Part shown: positions 28,531 to 36,903 of the stretch, one piece after another
Layout of the letters: each line of letters begins with the position of its first letter
Position numbering within the stretch: position 1 is the first letter of the stretch
NCBI RefSeq assembly: GCF_003938605.1
Contig: NZ_RHWX01000010.1
Location: 81,091 to 145,090 of the forward strand
Reading direction: 5' to 3'
Source of the DNA: Brevundimonas sp. 357
GTDB taxonomy: Bacteria > Pseudomonadota > Alphaproteobacteria > Caulobacterales > Caulobacteraceae
DNA: 64,000 nt
Notes under the pieces: generated by a model
Database searches by the model: none
The model's input: the letters and a program-made list of their open reading frames with translations, nothing else
What the model was told of the DNA's origin: nothing
Made by a program: the position numbers and the translations under genes

Positions 28531-30681
28531 ATGACGTCATATCTTTGGCTGGTCATCGCGGCCGGCGCTCTGGGGGTGCTTTACGGCGCCGTCCAGACCG
28601 CCGCCCTGATGAAGGCCGACAGTGGTAATGAACGGATGCGTGAGATCGCCGCGGCGATCCAGGAAGGGGCATCCGCCTATCTGAAGCGTCAGTACACAAC
28701 GATTGGCATTGTAGGGGTCGTGATCTTGGTCGCGGCCTATTTTCTTATCGGAACCTGGGCGGCGCTCGGCTTTCTGATCGGCGCGGTCCTGTCGGGCGCG
28801 GCGGGCTATGCGGGGATGCTGATCTCCGTGCGCGCCAACGTCCGCACGGCCCAGGCCGCGTCGCAGAGCCTGTCCAAGGGTCTGGACCTGGCCTTCCGCT
28901 CGGGCGCCATCACCGGCATGTTCGTGGCGGGCGGCGCTCTTCTGGGCGTGTCCGGCTACTACGCCTTCATGACCCAGGGAATGGGCCACGCCTCAACCAG
29001 CCGCGAGGTCATCGACGGCCTGGTGGCGTTGGGCTTCGGCGCCTCGTTGATCTCCATCTTCGCGCGACTGGGCGGCGGCATCTTCACCAAGGGGGCCGAC
29101 GTCGGCGGCGACATGGTGGGCAAGGTGGAGGCGGGCATTCCTGAGGACGACCCCCGCAACGCCGCCACTATCGCGGACAATGTGGGCGACAACGTCGGCG
29201 ACTGCGCCGGCATGGCCGCCGACCTGTTCGAGACCTATGCCGTCACCACGGTGGCGACCATGGTGCTGGCGGCCATCTTCTTCCGCAACCAGCCCTATGT
29301 GGACGTACTGATGCTGCTGCCTCTGGCGATCTGCGGCGTCTGCATCGTGACCTCGATCATCGGGACGTTCTTCGTTCGTCTGGGCAGGAGCGGGAACATC
29401 ATGGGGGCCTTGTATCAGGGGCTGATCGTGACCGGACTGCTGTCGCTGATCGCCGTCTGGTGGGTGATCAACACCTTGTTGCCGGGCGCGGTCGAGACCT
29501 CAGGCGGCCTGCTGATCCAGCCCATGAACCTGTTCTGGGCGGGCGCTGTGGGTCTGGTGGTCACGGCGGCCATCGTGGTGATCACCGAATACTACACCGG
29601 CACGGGCTTCCGGCCGGTGAAGTCGGTGGCCAACGCCTCGGTCTCCGGGCACGGCACCAACGTCATCCAGGGCCTGGCCATGTCGCTGGAGGCCACGGCG
29701 CTTCCGGCCCTGACCATCATCGTCGGCATCGTCGCGGCCTATCAGTTGGCGGGCCTGTTCGGCATCGCCATCGCCACCACCACCATGCTGGGCGTGGCGG
29801 GGATGATCGTGGCGCTGGACGCCTTCGGCCCGGTCACCGACAACGCGGGCGGCATCGCCGAAATGGCGGGCCTGCCGCCGGAAGTCCGCGTTTCGACCGA
29901 CGCTCTGGACGCCGTGGGCAACACCACCAAGGCCGTGACCAAGGGCTACGCCATCGGTTCGGCGGGCCTGGGGGCGCTGGTCCTGTTCGCCGCCTATGTG
30001 GAGGACTTGAAGTTCTTCGCGGCCGAGGCGGCGCCGGGCAGCTTCTTCTACGGTCTGGGGACGGTCGCGTTTGATCTGTCCAACCCCTATGTCGTGGTCG
30101 GGCTGCTGTTCGGCGGCTTGCTGCCCTTCCTGTTCGGAGGGCTGGCGATGACGGCGGTGGGGCGCGCAGCCGAGGCTGTCGTGGCCGAGGTCCGGCGTCA
30201 GTTCCGCGAAAACCCCGGCATCATGACGTTCGAGACCAAGCCGGAATACGGACGGGCCGTCGACATCCTGACCAGCGCGGCCATCCGCGAAATGATCGTG
30301 CCGTCGCTGCTGCCGGTGCTGTCGCCGATCGTCCTGTTCCTCGTCATCCTGTTCATCCAGCCGGACAAGGCCAACGCCTTCGCCGCCCTGGGGGCCATGC
30401 TGATGGGGGTGATCGTGACGGGCCTGTTCGTCGCCATCTCCATGACGTCGGGCGGCGGCGCCTGGGACAACGCCAAGAAGGTGATCGAGGAAGGCTTCAC
30501 CGACATGAACGGCGTGGTTCACGGCAAGGGGTCCGAAGCGCACAAGGCCGCCGTCACCGGCGATACTGTGGGCGATCCCTACAAGGACACCTCCGGTCCA
30601 GCGGTGAACCCGATGATCAAGATCACCAACATCGTCGCGCTTCTGCTGCTGGCGGTGCTGGCGAGCGGCAAGATCGTCTGA
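28531..30681 (+). CDS. hppA: Membrane-bound proton-pumping pyrophosphatase, K+-independent type
   Basis: This integral membrane enzyme couples pyrophosphate hydrolysis to proton export. The 716-residue protein has about 16 hydrophobic helices and the signature [20 protein letters not shown] near residue 190, with the Asp-rich loop [19 protein letters not shown]. The segment [17 protein letters not shown] carries the Lys-Thr pair that marks the potassium-independent class; the potassium-dependent class has Ala-Gly there. A strong terminator follows. A 174-bp leader separates it from the gene upstream. Confidence 0.96.
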   Translation: MTSYLWLVIAAGALGVLYGAVQTAALMKADSGNERMREIAAAIQEGASAYLKRQYTTIGIVGVVILVAAYFLIGTWAALGFLIGAVLSGAAGYAGMLISVRANVRTAQAASQSLSKGLDLAFRSGAITGMFVAGGALLGVSGYYAFMTQGMGHASTSREVIDGLVALGFGASLISIFARLGGGIFTKGADVGGDMVGKVEAGIPEDDPRNAATIADNVGDNVGDCAGMAADLFETYAVTTVATMVLAAIFFRNQPYVDVLMLLPLAICGVCIVTSIIGTFFVRLGRSGNIMGALYQGLIVTGLLSLIAVWWVINTLLPGAVETSGGLLIQPMNLFWAGAVGLVVTAAIVVITEYYTGTGFRPVKSVANASVSGHGTNVIQGLAMSLEATALPALTIIVGIVAAYQLAGLFGIAIATTTMLGVAGMIVALDAFGPVTDNAGGIAEMAGLPPEVRVSTDALDAVGNTTKAVTKGYAIGSAGLGALVLFAAYVEDLKFFAAEAAPGSFFYGLGTVAFDLSNPYVVVGLLFGGLLPFLFGGLAMTAVGRAAEAVVAEVRRQFRENPGIMTFETKPEYGRAVDILTSAAIREMIVPSLLPVLSPIVLFLVILFIQPDKANAFAALGAMLMGVIVTGLFVAISMTSGGGAWDNAKKVIEEGFTDMNGVVHGKGSEAHKAAVTGDTVGDPYKDTSGPAVNPMIKITNIVALLLLAVLASGKIV

Positions 30682-30702
30682 CTGCGCGTCGCTGAAACTG
30701 AA

Positions 30703-30741
30703 AACGCCCCGGAGAGCGATCTCCGGGGCGTTATCTTTTTT
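30703..30741 (+). terminator. Rho-independent terminator after hppA
   Basis: A 12-bp perfect stem AACGCCCCGGAG / CTCCGGGGCGTT around a 6-base loop is followed by TAT and a run of six T. It lies 22 bp after the hppA stop. Confidence 0.93.
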
Positions 30742-30799
30742 GCGCCTATGCTCGCGACGCGGTCGCTCACGACTTGTGAGCGCCTGTTTGTAGGGGCCG

Positions 30800-31279
30800 C
30801 TAGTCCGGGCGGCGCTGGCCGGGGACATCGTCCTCGGTGCGCGGCAGTTGGCCGCGGCCGACGTTGCCGAGCAGCTGTTCGAGGATGGTCAACTGGCGGC
30901 CGCGGGTCGGGGTCTCGCGGCGCTCCATGGCGATCTGGCGGCCATCTTCCAGGCCCAGATTACGAACAGAGGCGACCTTGCCGTCGGCTTCGCTGAAGGT
31001 GATCTCAGTCACGGTCCGCTGCGACACTTGGGGCTTGTTATAGGTGTAGCGCTGCGTTGTCTGGGTCAGGTAGTACCAGACGTTCTCCGACTCGAAGGTC
31101 GAGGTCGTGGACGGCGTCCCCAGCTTGGTCAGCACGGTTTCGCGGGTATCCACCCCGGACTGGATGTCCTGGGGTTTGGCGTCCACCGCCTGGAAGCCTT
31201 GGGTGGCGACAACCGGCGCGCAGGCGCCCGCAGCAGCAGCGAGCGAGGCGGCGATGATGAGCGACGTAAAACGGGGCAT
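30800..31279 (-). CDS. bamE: Outer membrane protein assembly factor BamE
   Basis: BamE is the small lipoprotein of the BAM complex that folds outer-membrane barrels. The 159-residue protein has a signal peptide with a lipobox AGAC (Cys about residue 20) and a SmpA/OmlA domain: TRETVLTKLGTPSTTSTFE, ENVWYYLTQTTQRY and RTVTEITFSE. The C-terminal 45 residues are an extra arginine-rich tail. It is divergent from the bc1 chaperone gene. Confidence 0.9.
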   Translation of the reverse strand: MPRFTSLIIAASLAAAAGACAPVVATQGFQAVDAKPQDIQSGVDTRETVLTKLGTPSTTSTFESENVWYYLTQTTQRYTYNKPQVSQRTVTEITFSEADGKVASVRNLGLEDGRQIAMERRETPTRGRQLTILEQLLGNVGRGQLPRTEDDVPGQRRPD

Positions 31280-31368
31280 CGGCGATGGGCCTCTAGAAAC
31301 AAGGTCTTTGACCTAACCGTCGCTGCGTCCTAGTGCAACGGCGCGGCGGAAAAGGGGCCGTAAAACCT

Positions 31369-31896
31369 ATGTTCAAAACACTCTTCAAGCGACAGTCGCA
31401 AGACCGTCAGGTTCAGGCTCTGTACGCCCTGGCGGTCGAACAGGCGCGTCAGCCGGATTTCTACACCCATTTGGGCGTGGCGGACCGTATTGACGCGCGA
31501 TTCGAACTTTACACCCTGCACGTACTGCTGCTGTTCGTTCGGCTGAAGCAGGAGGGCGAGCGCGGCGCCGATTTTGCGCAAAAGCTGTTCGACGCCTACG
31601 TCTCATCGCTCGACAATGTTCTGCGCGAGCTCGGCGTGGGCGACGTTTCAGTGGGCAAAAAGATGCGCAAACTGGGCGAGGCCCTGTATGGCCGCATGAG
31701 CGCCTACGAGAAGGCGCTGAGGGCAGGGGACCGTGACGGCCTGCAAGCTTCGATCGCCCGTAACGTCTTCGAGAGCGAGGATGCCGCCGTCGGCGAAGCT
31801 CTTACCCGCTACGCCGTTGAGTCGCATGATCGGCTGACGCGCCAACCTTCGGCTGCCGTGGAAAAGGCGCCGGATTGGGCGAAGATCGCCACATGA
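31369..31896 (+). CDS. Ubiquinol-cytochrome c chaperone family protein (Cbp3-like)
   Basis: This 175-residue protein matches the bacterial relative of mitochondrial Cbp3, which helps assemble the cytochrome bc1 complex. Visible motifs are YALAVEQARQPDFYTHLGVAD, a helical LYTLHVLLLFVRLKQEG, and DAYVSSLDNVLRELGVGD. ATG 31369 (MFKTLFKR) is preferred over an upstream in-frame start because other members start that way. Its stop overlaps the yceD start. Confidence 0.85.
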   Translation: MFKTLFKRQSQDRQVQALYALAVEQARQPDFYTHLGVADRIDARFELYTLHVLLLFVRLKQEGERGADFAQKLFDAYVSSLDNVLRELGVGDVSVGKKMRKLGEALYGRMSAYEKALRAGDRDGLQASIARNVFESEDAAVGEALTRYAVESHDRLTRQPSAAVEKAPDWAKIAT

Positions 31897-32426
31897 CCAT
31901 CCCCGTGATTCCCTACAGCGACCCCATCCGCCTGCATCAGATCGGCGCCGCCCTGACACGACGTCTGGAGCCCGACGTCGAAAGCCGCAGCCGTATCGCT
32001 CGCGCACTTGACCTGAAGTCGCTCGATCGATTCGTCGCTGATATCGAGATCGTTCCCACGGTTTCTGGATGGCGGATGTCAGGCCGCGTTCAGGCCGACG
32101 CCGTGCAGTCCTGCGTGCTAACGCTGGAGCCCCTGTCGGTGGCGATCAATGAACATTTTACCGTCAACCTGACCGAGACGCCGCAAGACGCGCCAGCAGA
32201 CGAAGACGGCGAGATCGACTTGGAACTGGACGACAATTCGCCGGACGTAGTGGAGAACGGCCAGATCGACCTGGGCCAATACGCCGTGGAGCAACTGTCC
32301 CTGCACCTGGACCCCTATCCCCGCAAGGACGGCGCGGTTTTTGAACAGCCGCCGGAACCCGGTGAAATCTCGCCCTTCGGCGTGTTGAAAGCGCTGAAGC
32401 CGGCGGACGACGCCGACAAGAGTTGA
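31893..32426 (+). CDS. YceD family protein (DUF177)
   Basis: This 177-residue protein starts at ATG 31893 inside the stop of the gene upstream (ATGA). DUF177 signatures are the central RVQADAVQSCVLTLEPLSVAI and the acidic stretch DEDGEIDLELDDNSPDVVEN, with IDLGQYAVEQLSLHLDPYPRK. YceD proteins are linked to 23S rRNA maturation and sit before rpmF and plsX in many bacteria. rpmF is not here; 96 bp of untranslated sequence leads to plsX. Confidence 0.87.
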   Translation: MTIPVIPYSDPIRLHQIGAALTRRLEPDVESRSRIARALDLKSLDRFVADIEIVPTVSGWRMSGRVQADAVQSCVLTLEPLSVAINEHFTVNLTETPQDAPADEDGEIDLELDDNSPDVVENGQIDLGQYAVEQLSLHLDPYPRKDGAVFEQPPEPGEISPFGVLKALKPADDADKS

Positions 32427-32522
32427 CCTAAGGTCGCTCAGGCGTCATCCACGGTGCGACATTTTCGTCCGACAGTCCTAAACTGAAGCGCCGCGGCAAG
32501 ACGGCGACGGAGTCGATTTCAC

Positions 32523-33605
32523 TTGGCATCACCGATACTGATCTCGCTCGACGCCATGGGCGGGGACCATGGGCCTTCCGTCGTGGTCGGCGGCGTGAAG
32601 GACTACATCGCCCGCTATGGCGGCGAAGGCGTGCGCTTCCAACTGCATGGCGACGAGGCCGCGATCCGCGCCGAAGTCGCTCGCAACGGACTGGCGTCCG
32701 GCGTCTGCGAGATCCGCCACACCGACAAGGTCGTCGGCATGGACGAGAAGCCCGCCCAGGCCATGCGCCGCGGCAAGGGCTCCAGTCTGTGGAACGCCAT
32801 CGAAACGGTTAAGCTCGGCGAGGCGCAGGCCGCGGTTTCAGCCGGCAACACCGGCGCCCTGATGGCCATTTCCAAGCTGTTGCTACGCATGGCCGTAGAG
32901 GGGCTGGAGCGGCCCGCCATCGTCGCCAGTTGGCCGACCAAGCGCGGATTCACCGCCGTTCTGGACGTCGGCGCCAACATCGGCAGCGATGCGCGCCAGT
33001 TGCTCGAATTCGCCATCATGGGCGAGGCTTTCCAATCGGCTGTTCACGGCGTCGCCAGGCCCACCGTCGGCATCCTGAACGTCGGTTCCGAAGAAATGAA
33101 GGGCCATGACGAGGTGCGCGAAGCGCACGCCGTTCTGCGCACAGACGCCGTGCCCGTAAACTATAAGGGGTTTGTCGAAGGACACGACATTGCAGCCGGA
33201 ACCGTGGATGTTGTCGTCACCGACGGCTTCACCGGCAACGTCGCCCTGAAGACGGCCGAGGGCACTGCGCGCTTCATCTCGGGTCTGTTGAAGGAGGCGC
33301 TGACCTCCGGGCCTCTGGCCAAGATGGGCGCCCTGATCGCCATGCCTGCGCTGAAGAAGATGGCGCGCCGGATTGACCCCAGCAGCGTCAACGGCGGTCC
33401 GTTGCTCGGCTTGAATGGGATCGTCGTCAAAAGCCACGGCGGAGCCACGGCTGAAGGTTATGGCAACGCCATCCGTGTGGCTGTCGATCTGGCCCGAAGC
33501 GACTATCTGACCAAGGTCAGCGCCAACTTCGCGCGTCTGTCGGCCGTCCTGGACAAGGGCGACTCCGCGTCCGACGAGGCCCAAATCGGAGAAGTCCAGC
33601 CGTGA
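32523..33605 (+). CDS. plsX: Phosphate acyltransferase PlsX
   Basis: PlsX transfers acyl groups from acyl-ACP to phosphate, feeding PlsY in phospholipid synthesis. The 360-residue protein has [18 protein letters not shown] at the N-terminus, [20 protein letters not shown] [31 protein letters not shown] and [16 protein letters not shown]. The start appears to be TTG 32523, with GGAG about eight bases before. Its stop overlaps the fabH GTG start. Confidence 0.95.
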   Translation: MASPILISLDAMGGDHGPSVVVGGVKDYIARYGGEGVRFQLHGDEAAIRAEVARNGLASGVCEIRHTDKVVGMDEKPAQAMRRGKGSSLWNAIETVKLGEAQAAVSAGNTGALMAISKLLLRMAVEGLERPAIVASWPTKRGFTAVLDVGANIGSDARQLLEFAIMGEAFQSAVHGVARPTVGILNVGSEEMKGHDEVREAHAVLRTDAVPVNYKGFVEGHDIAAGTVDVVVTDGFTGNVALKTAEGTARFISGLLKEALTSGPLAKMGALIAMPALKKMARRIDPSSVNGGPLLGLNGIVVKSHGGATAEGYGNAIRVAVDLARSDYLTKVSANFARLSAVLDKGDSASDEAQIGEVQP

Positions 33606-34579
33606 GCATCATCCGCAGCGTCGTCACCGGGGTAGGATCATTCCTGCCCGAACAGGTCGTCACCAACGCCGACCTGACCAAGATCGTCGACACCTCCGAC
33701 GAATGGATTGTCGAACGCACCGGCATCCGTCAGCGCCACAAGGCCCGCGACGACGAGCCGACCAGCGATCTGGCGGTCAAGGCCGCCGAGCGCGCCTTGG
33801 CTGACGCGGGCAAGACGGCGGCGGATGTCGATCTGATCATCGTCGCCACTACTACGCCAGACCAGACCTTCCCCGCGACGGCCGCCATCGTCCAGCGCAA
33901 GCTGGGCGCGCCGGTGGGCATCGCCTTCGACATCCAGGCGGTCTGCTCGGGCTTCGTCTACGCCATGAGCGTGGCGGACGGCTTCGTCGCGCGTGGTCAG
34001 GCCAAATGCGCCCTGGTCATCGGCGCCGAGGAAATGACCCGGCTGATGGACTGGACCGACCGCACGACCTGCGTCCTGTTCGGCGACGGCGCCGGCGCCT
34101 TCGTGTTGGAGCCGGGCGAGGGGCAGGGGACCAAGGATGATCGCGGCGTGCTGGGCTTCGCCCTGCGCTGCGAGGGCGCCAAATCGGATATGCTCTATGT
34201 CGACGGCGGCCCGGCCACGACCGGCACGGTCGGCCATCTGCGGATGCTGGGCAATCAGGTCTTCCGCCACGCCGTGGTGAACATCGCCGAGGCCATCACC
34301 GCCGCGGCCGAGGTCGCGGGCGTCGATATCCCCGAGATCGACTGGTTCGTGCCCCATCAGGCCAATCAGCGCATCATCAAGGGCGTGGGAGATCGCCTGG
34401 GTCTGGACGAGGACAAGGTCATCTCGACCGTGGCCATGCACGCCAACACCTCGGCCGCCTCCATTCCCCTGGCGATGGACGTCGCGATCAAGGACGGGCG
34501 GATCAAGAAGGGCGATCTGGTGCTGGTCGAAGCCATGGGCGGCGGCCTGACGTGGGGCGCCTGCGCTTTCCGATTCTAG
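33602..34579 (+). CDS. fabH: 3-oxoacyl-ACP synthase III
   Basis: FabH starts fatty-acid chains by condensing acetyl-CoA with malonyl-ACP. The 325-residue thiolase-fold enzyme has the catalytic Cys in [13 protein letters not shown] (about residue 116), His in [11 protein letters not shown], and Asn in [27 protein letters not shown] is typical. The GTG start overlaps the plsX stop by 4 bp. An imperfect inverted repeat, TTGAGGGC and GCCCTTCAA, lies at 34588-34623 and may weaken read-through to the next gene. Confidence 0.96.
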   Translation: MSIIRSVVTGVGSFLPEQVVTNADLTKIVDTSDEWIVERTGIRQRHKARDDEPTSDLAVKAAERALADAGKTAADVDLIIVATTTPDQTFPATAAIVQRKLGAPVGIAFDIQAVCSGFVYAMSVADGFVARGQAKCALVIGAEEMTRLMDWTDRTTCVLFGDGAGAFVLEPGEGQGTKDDRGVLGFALRCEGAKSDMLYVDGGPATTGTVGHLRMLGNQVFRHAVVNIAEAITAAAEVAGVDIPEIDWFVPHQANQRIIKGVGDRLGLDEDKVISTVAMHANTSAASIPLAMDVAIKDGRIKKGDLVLVEAMGGGLTWGACAFRF

Positions 34580-34647
34580 GTTCGCATTGAGGGCTTTGAT
34601 TTTCTGTCATTTTGCCCTTCAATGCCCCGCCATTGGAAAGCGGGGAG

Positions 34648-34956
34648 ATGTCAGTGTCCCAGACCCTTACTCGGGCTGATCTGTGCGAAGCCGTTCACGA
34701 GGAAGTCGGCCTGTCGCGCCAGGAATGTTCCGGCATGGTTGAACGGACGCTTGAACTGATCGTCGAGTCGCTTGAACGGAGCGAGACCGTCAAACTGTCT
34801 GGCTTCGGCGTCTTTCAGGTGCGCGAAAAACGCGCGCGTATGGGACGCAACCCCAAGACCGGGGAACCCGCCGCCATCAACCCCCGCCGCGTCATCAGCT
34901 TCCGGGCCTCCCAGATCATGAAGGGCCGGGTGCACGACGCCGTCGTAGAGACCTGA
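34648..34956 (+). CDS. ihfA: Integration host factor, alpha subunit
   Basis: IhfA is half of the DNA-bending heterodimer. From ATG 34648 the protein has 102 residues with TLTRADLCEAVHEEVGLSRQ, the arm GFGVFQVREKRARMGRNPKTG and VISFRASQIMKGRV. GGAAAG lies seven bases upstream of this start, and the longer frame adds only unconserved residues. The next gene, a MerR regulator, follows 5 bp after the stop, as in most alphaproteobacteria. Confidence 0.95.
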   Translation: MSVSQTLTRADLCEAVHEEVGLSRQECSGMVERTLELIVESLERSETVKLSGFGVFQVREKRARMGRNPKTGEPAAINPRRVISFRASQIMKGRVHDAVVET

Positions 34957-34961
34957 GTTCA

Positions 34962-35378
34962 TTGGCCAAAAGCCCTAGCGCCTTTCGTACTATCTCCGAA
35001 GCCTCCGAAGAAGTCGGCGCGCCTCAGCACGTCCTGCGTTTCTGGGAGACGAAGTTCGATTTCGTCGCTCCGGTGAAGCGCGCGGGCGGGCGGCGTTTTT
35101 ACCGTCCTGACGACATCATGGTGCTGAAGGCCGTTCGTCGCCTGCTGCATGACGAAGGCCTGACGATCCGTGGCGTACAGCGCTTGGTAAAGGATCTGGG
35201 GCTGACGCGCGTCGCGGCCTATGGCGATCCGACCGCCAGCCTCGAAATCGATTCGGGCCTACGAGCGGAAACTGCGGCTTCCGGCGCGACACAGACCATC
35301 GATCACAACCGTCTGGCGCAGGTTTTGGCCGACCTGGAAGCGGCTCGCGCACGTCTGGAAGGTGTTCTTCGTCTTTAG
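34962..35378 (+). CDS. MerR family transcriptional regulator
   Basis: This 138-residue DNA-binding protein has a MerR helix-turn-helix with FRTISEASEEVGAPQHVLRFWE, GGRRFYRPDDIMVLKAVRRLL and DEGLTIRGVQRLVKDLG, and a coiled-coil end. It has no metal-binding Cys. Paired with ihfA, the gene corresponds to the ihfA-linked MerR of alphaproteobacteria, whose targets are not known to me. The start is TTG 34962. Confidence 0.88.
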   Translation: MAKSPSAFRTISEASEEVGAPQHVLRFWETKFDFVAPVKRAGGRRFYRPDDIMVLKAVRRLLHDEGLTIRGVQRLVKDLGLTRVAAYGDPTASLEIDSGLRAETAASGATQTIDHNRLAQVLADLEAARARLEGVLRL

Positions 35379-35450
35379 GACGGAAGTTGTTGTCGATAAT
35401 GCGTTTTAGGGTTTGCGGAGCGCGAAACCCCCGTCTATACGGAGCGCCTT

Positions 35451-35527
<77 letters not shown>

Positions 35528-35557
35528 TCTAAATCATTGATTTGGAATGGTTTTGAG

Positions 35558-35579
35558 GGGGTCGCCGTTTGGCGGCCCC
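35558..35579 (+). terminator. Hairpin terminator after tRNA-Pro
   Basis: The stem GGGGTCGCC / GGCGGCCCC has nine pairs including one G-U, a GTTT loop, and sits 30 bp after the tRNA. A weak T-rich stretch follows. Confidence 0.6.
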
Positions 35580-35896
35580 TTCACAATTCCGTTTTGGGGC
35601 ACATATGGGGCACAGCTCTGATTCGGCGGCCATCGCTGTGCATGGCTGAGCATCGTGTTTGCGAGGCGGCTCGGTTTTTCGATTCGGTTTCAGGCTAGGC
35701 ACGTTGGCGGCGCCGGGCCGCTGTTCAGGACTGTGCCGGAGCGAGACCGCCCGGACGACGCCGGGGATGTTGTGTTCCCTGTGGCGCTTTCCTGTTTCAT
35801 CGCCATTGTCGGCTTGGGGTTTGTGCGCCACCCCGAAGTCCAGGCGTCTCTTGCCCACTTAGGTCGACTTAGGTCGCCGTCCAATCCGAGCTGTCC
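35580..35896. other. 317-bp stretch without a supportable gene
   Basis: The only visible structure is a close pair TGGGGCACA / TGGGGCACA at about 35595-35613. Frames on both strands are open but show no family motif. It probably belongs to the decayed element that follows tRNA-Pro. Confidence 0.5.
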
Positions 35897-36213
35897 ATGT
35901 CCAACGTCGTTCCCATACGCCCCGTGGTGAAGATCTGTTCGCCACGGATTCATACAAGCAGGCCCTGTATCCTCTGGCGAGCCGTGCGATCGTCAATCTG
36001 ACGGACATGCCGCCTTCCGGGTATGTCCGGGAGGCGCTGGTCAATCCCACGGTGATGCTGGTCGCGGCGACCGCCATGTTCAAAGGGACGCTGGATCGGC
36101 CGTGGGGCGCCGCTCTGCTGCGCGACCTGGCCAACATGCTTGAACGTCAGGGGCTGAAGCAGATCCCGTGGGGCCAGACAATTCCTATCACCGCCCGGCT
36201 ATCCAAGGGCTGA
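35897..36213 (+). pseudogene. Frameshifted small gene of unknown function
   Basis: ATG 35897 opens a frame MSNVVPIRP, a start common for small proteins, but the frame soon stops. One frame over, GEDLFATDSYKQALYPLASR begins at 35929 and continues to 36213 through VREALVNPTVMLVAATAMF and DLANMLERQGLKQIPWGQ. Adding one C in the run CGCCCCG at about 35919-35923 joins both into one protein of about 105 residues. I do not recognise the family. Either a real frameshift or a base-call error would explain this. Confidence 0.45.
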
Positions 36214-36599
36214 TCGATCACGATGAGCCGCCATCCTACGAGCCCGGCTACGACGACGCGATGCTCAAGCTCATGGCGGATCTCGAACAGGAATTCGTCG
36301 ATGCCGTTGAGCGGCGCATAGATCGCTACCTCGAAGCCGTCGAAAGCGCGGACGAACAGGTTTTGTACGAGTCCTTCACTTACAACAAGCGTGTGAACCG
36401 GCTCGCGACGATTCAGGAGCACTACATGATCGTGCGAGCGCTCGAACGAGGCGTTCCTGAGGAGAAGCTGGCGCGCGAGCTGAATGTCATCCGGCAACGG
36501 CGTCATCTGCTGGCCGGGCGTCATCCTGAGTTTCTGGAGAACTTTCGCGCCGTCGTTCAGGCAGCGTCGCTCGATCAATCGGCAGCGACGAGCGTCTGA
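36168..36599 (+). pseudogene. ParB/RepB-like partition protein fragment
   Basis: The C-terminal portion YNKRVNRLATIQEHYMIVRA followed by LERGVPEEKLARELNV and IRQRRHLLAGRHPEFLENF reads like the helix-turn-helix region of plasmid RepB/ParB partition proteins. Those have three to four more residues between ALNV and IRQK. The N-terminal ParB nuclease-like half is absent, and the frame begins inside the preceding pseudogene, so this is a truncated leftover and not a working partition protein. It implies a plasmid or integrated element in this site's past. Confidence 0.45.
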
Positions 36600-36816
36600 C
36601 GATCAGGCCGGGGACCGGGACCCATAAGCGCCTGACCTTCGGAGAAGTCGCCGTGTGGGGCGGATCAAGGGCGGTGGCAGGGACGGCGGCGAACCCGTTC
36701 TGAGCCCGCTAGATCAGTCGGCATAGGACTGGCTGGTGCCGCATGTGCGGCATGAATGTCCGGAGCGCGTCGACGTAGGGCCGCGTCGGGGAGCTCCATG
36801 CCTGCCTTGTGTCGGA
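36600..36816. other. Intergenic stretch before the fusion toxin-antitoxin gene
   Basis: No gene or strong structure is visible here. Together with the two palindromes at 36817-36893 it forms the 304-bp gap before the HipA fusion gene. Confidence 0.5.
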
Positions 36817-36845
36817 ATTATCGCGCATCTCACATGCGCGATAAT
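36817..36845. promoter_or_regulatory. Palindromic operator O1 before the HipA fusion gene
   Basis: Perfect 12-bp arms ATTATCGCGCAT and ATGCGCGATAAT flank CTCAC. The core CGCATCTCACATGCG (36824-36838) recurs with one change at 36879-36893. Its location upstream of an AbiEi-like DNA-binding domain makes it a candidate for autoregulation. Confidence 0.65.
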
Positions 36846-36878
36846 CCTTGCTTCGTCGAGCGAGACATGGAATTTACA

Positions 36879-36893
36879 CGCATCTCAGATGCG
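36879..36893. promoter_or_regulatory. Palindromic operator O2 overlapping the fusion gene start region
   Basis: CGCATCTCAGATGCG is a perfect 7-1-7 palindrome, 14 of 15 identical to the O1 core and 55 bp away centre to centre. The match extends as GA-AATCC to 36902, next to ATG 36904, so a bound protein would block transcription or translation starts. Confidence 0.62.
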
Positions 36894-36903
36894 AGAAAAT
36901 CCA

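Noticed and set aside
36736..36903. N-terminal extension of the HipA fusion gene to 36736
   Set aside because: The frame is open, but it would run through both operators and its translation has no link to the AbiEi-like start. ATG 36904 directly follows O2.
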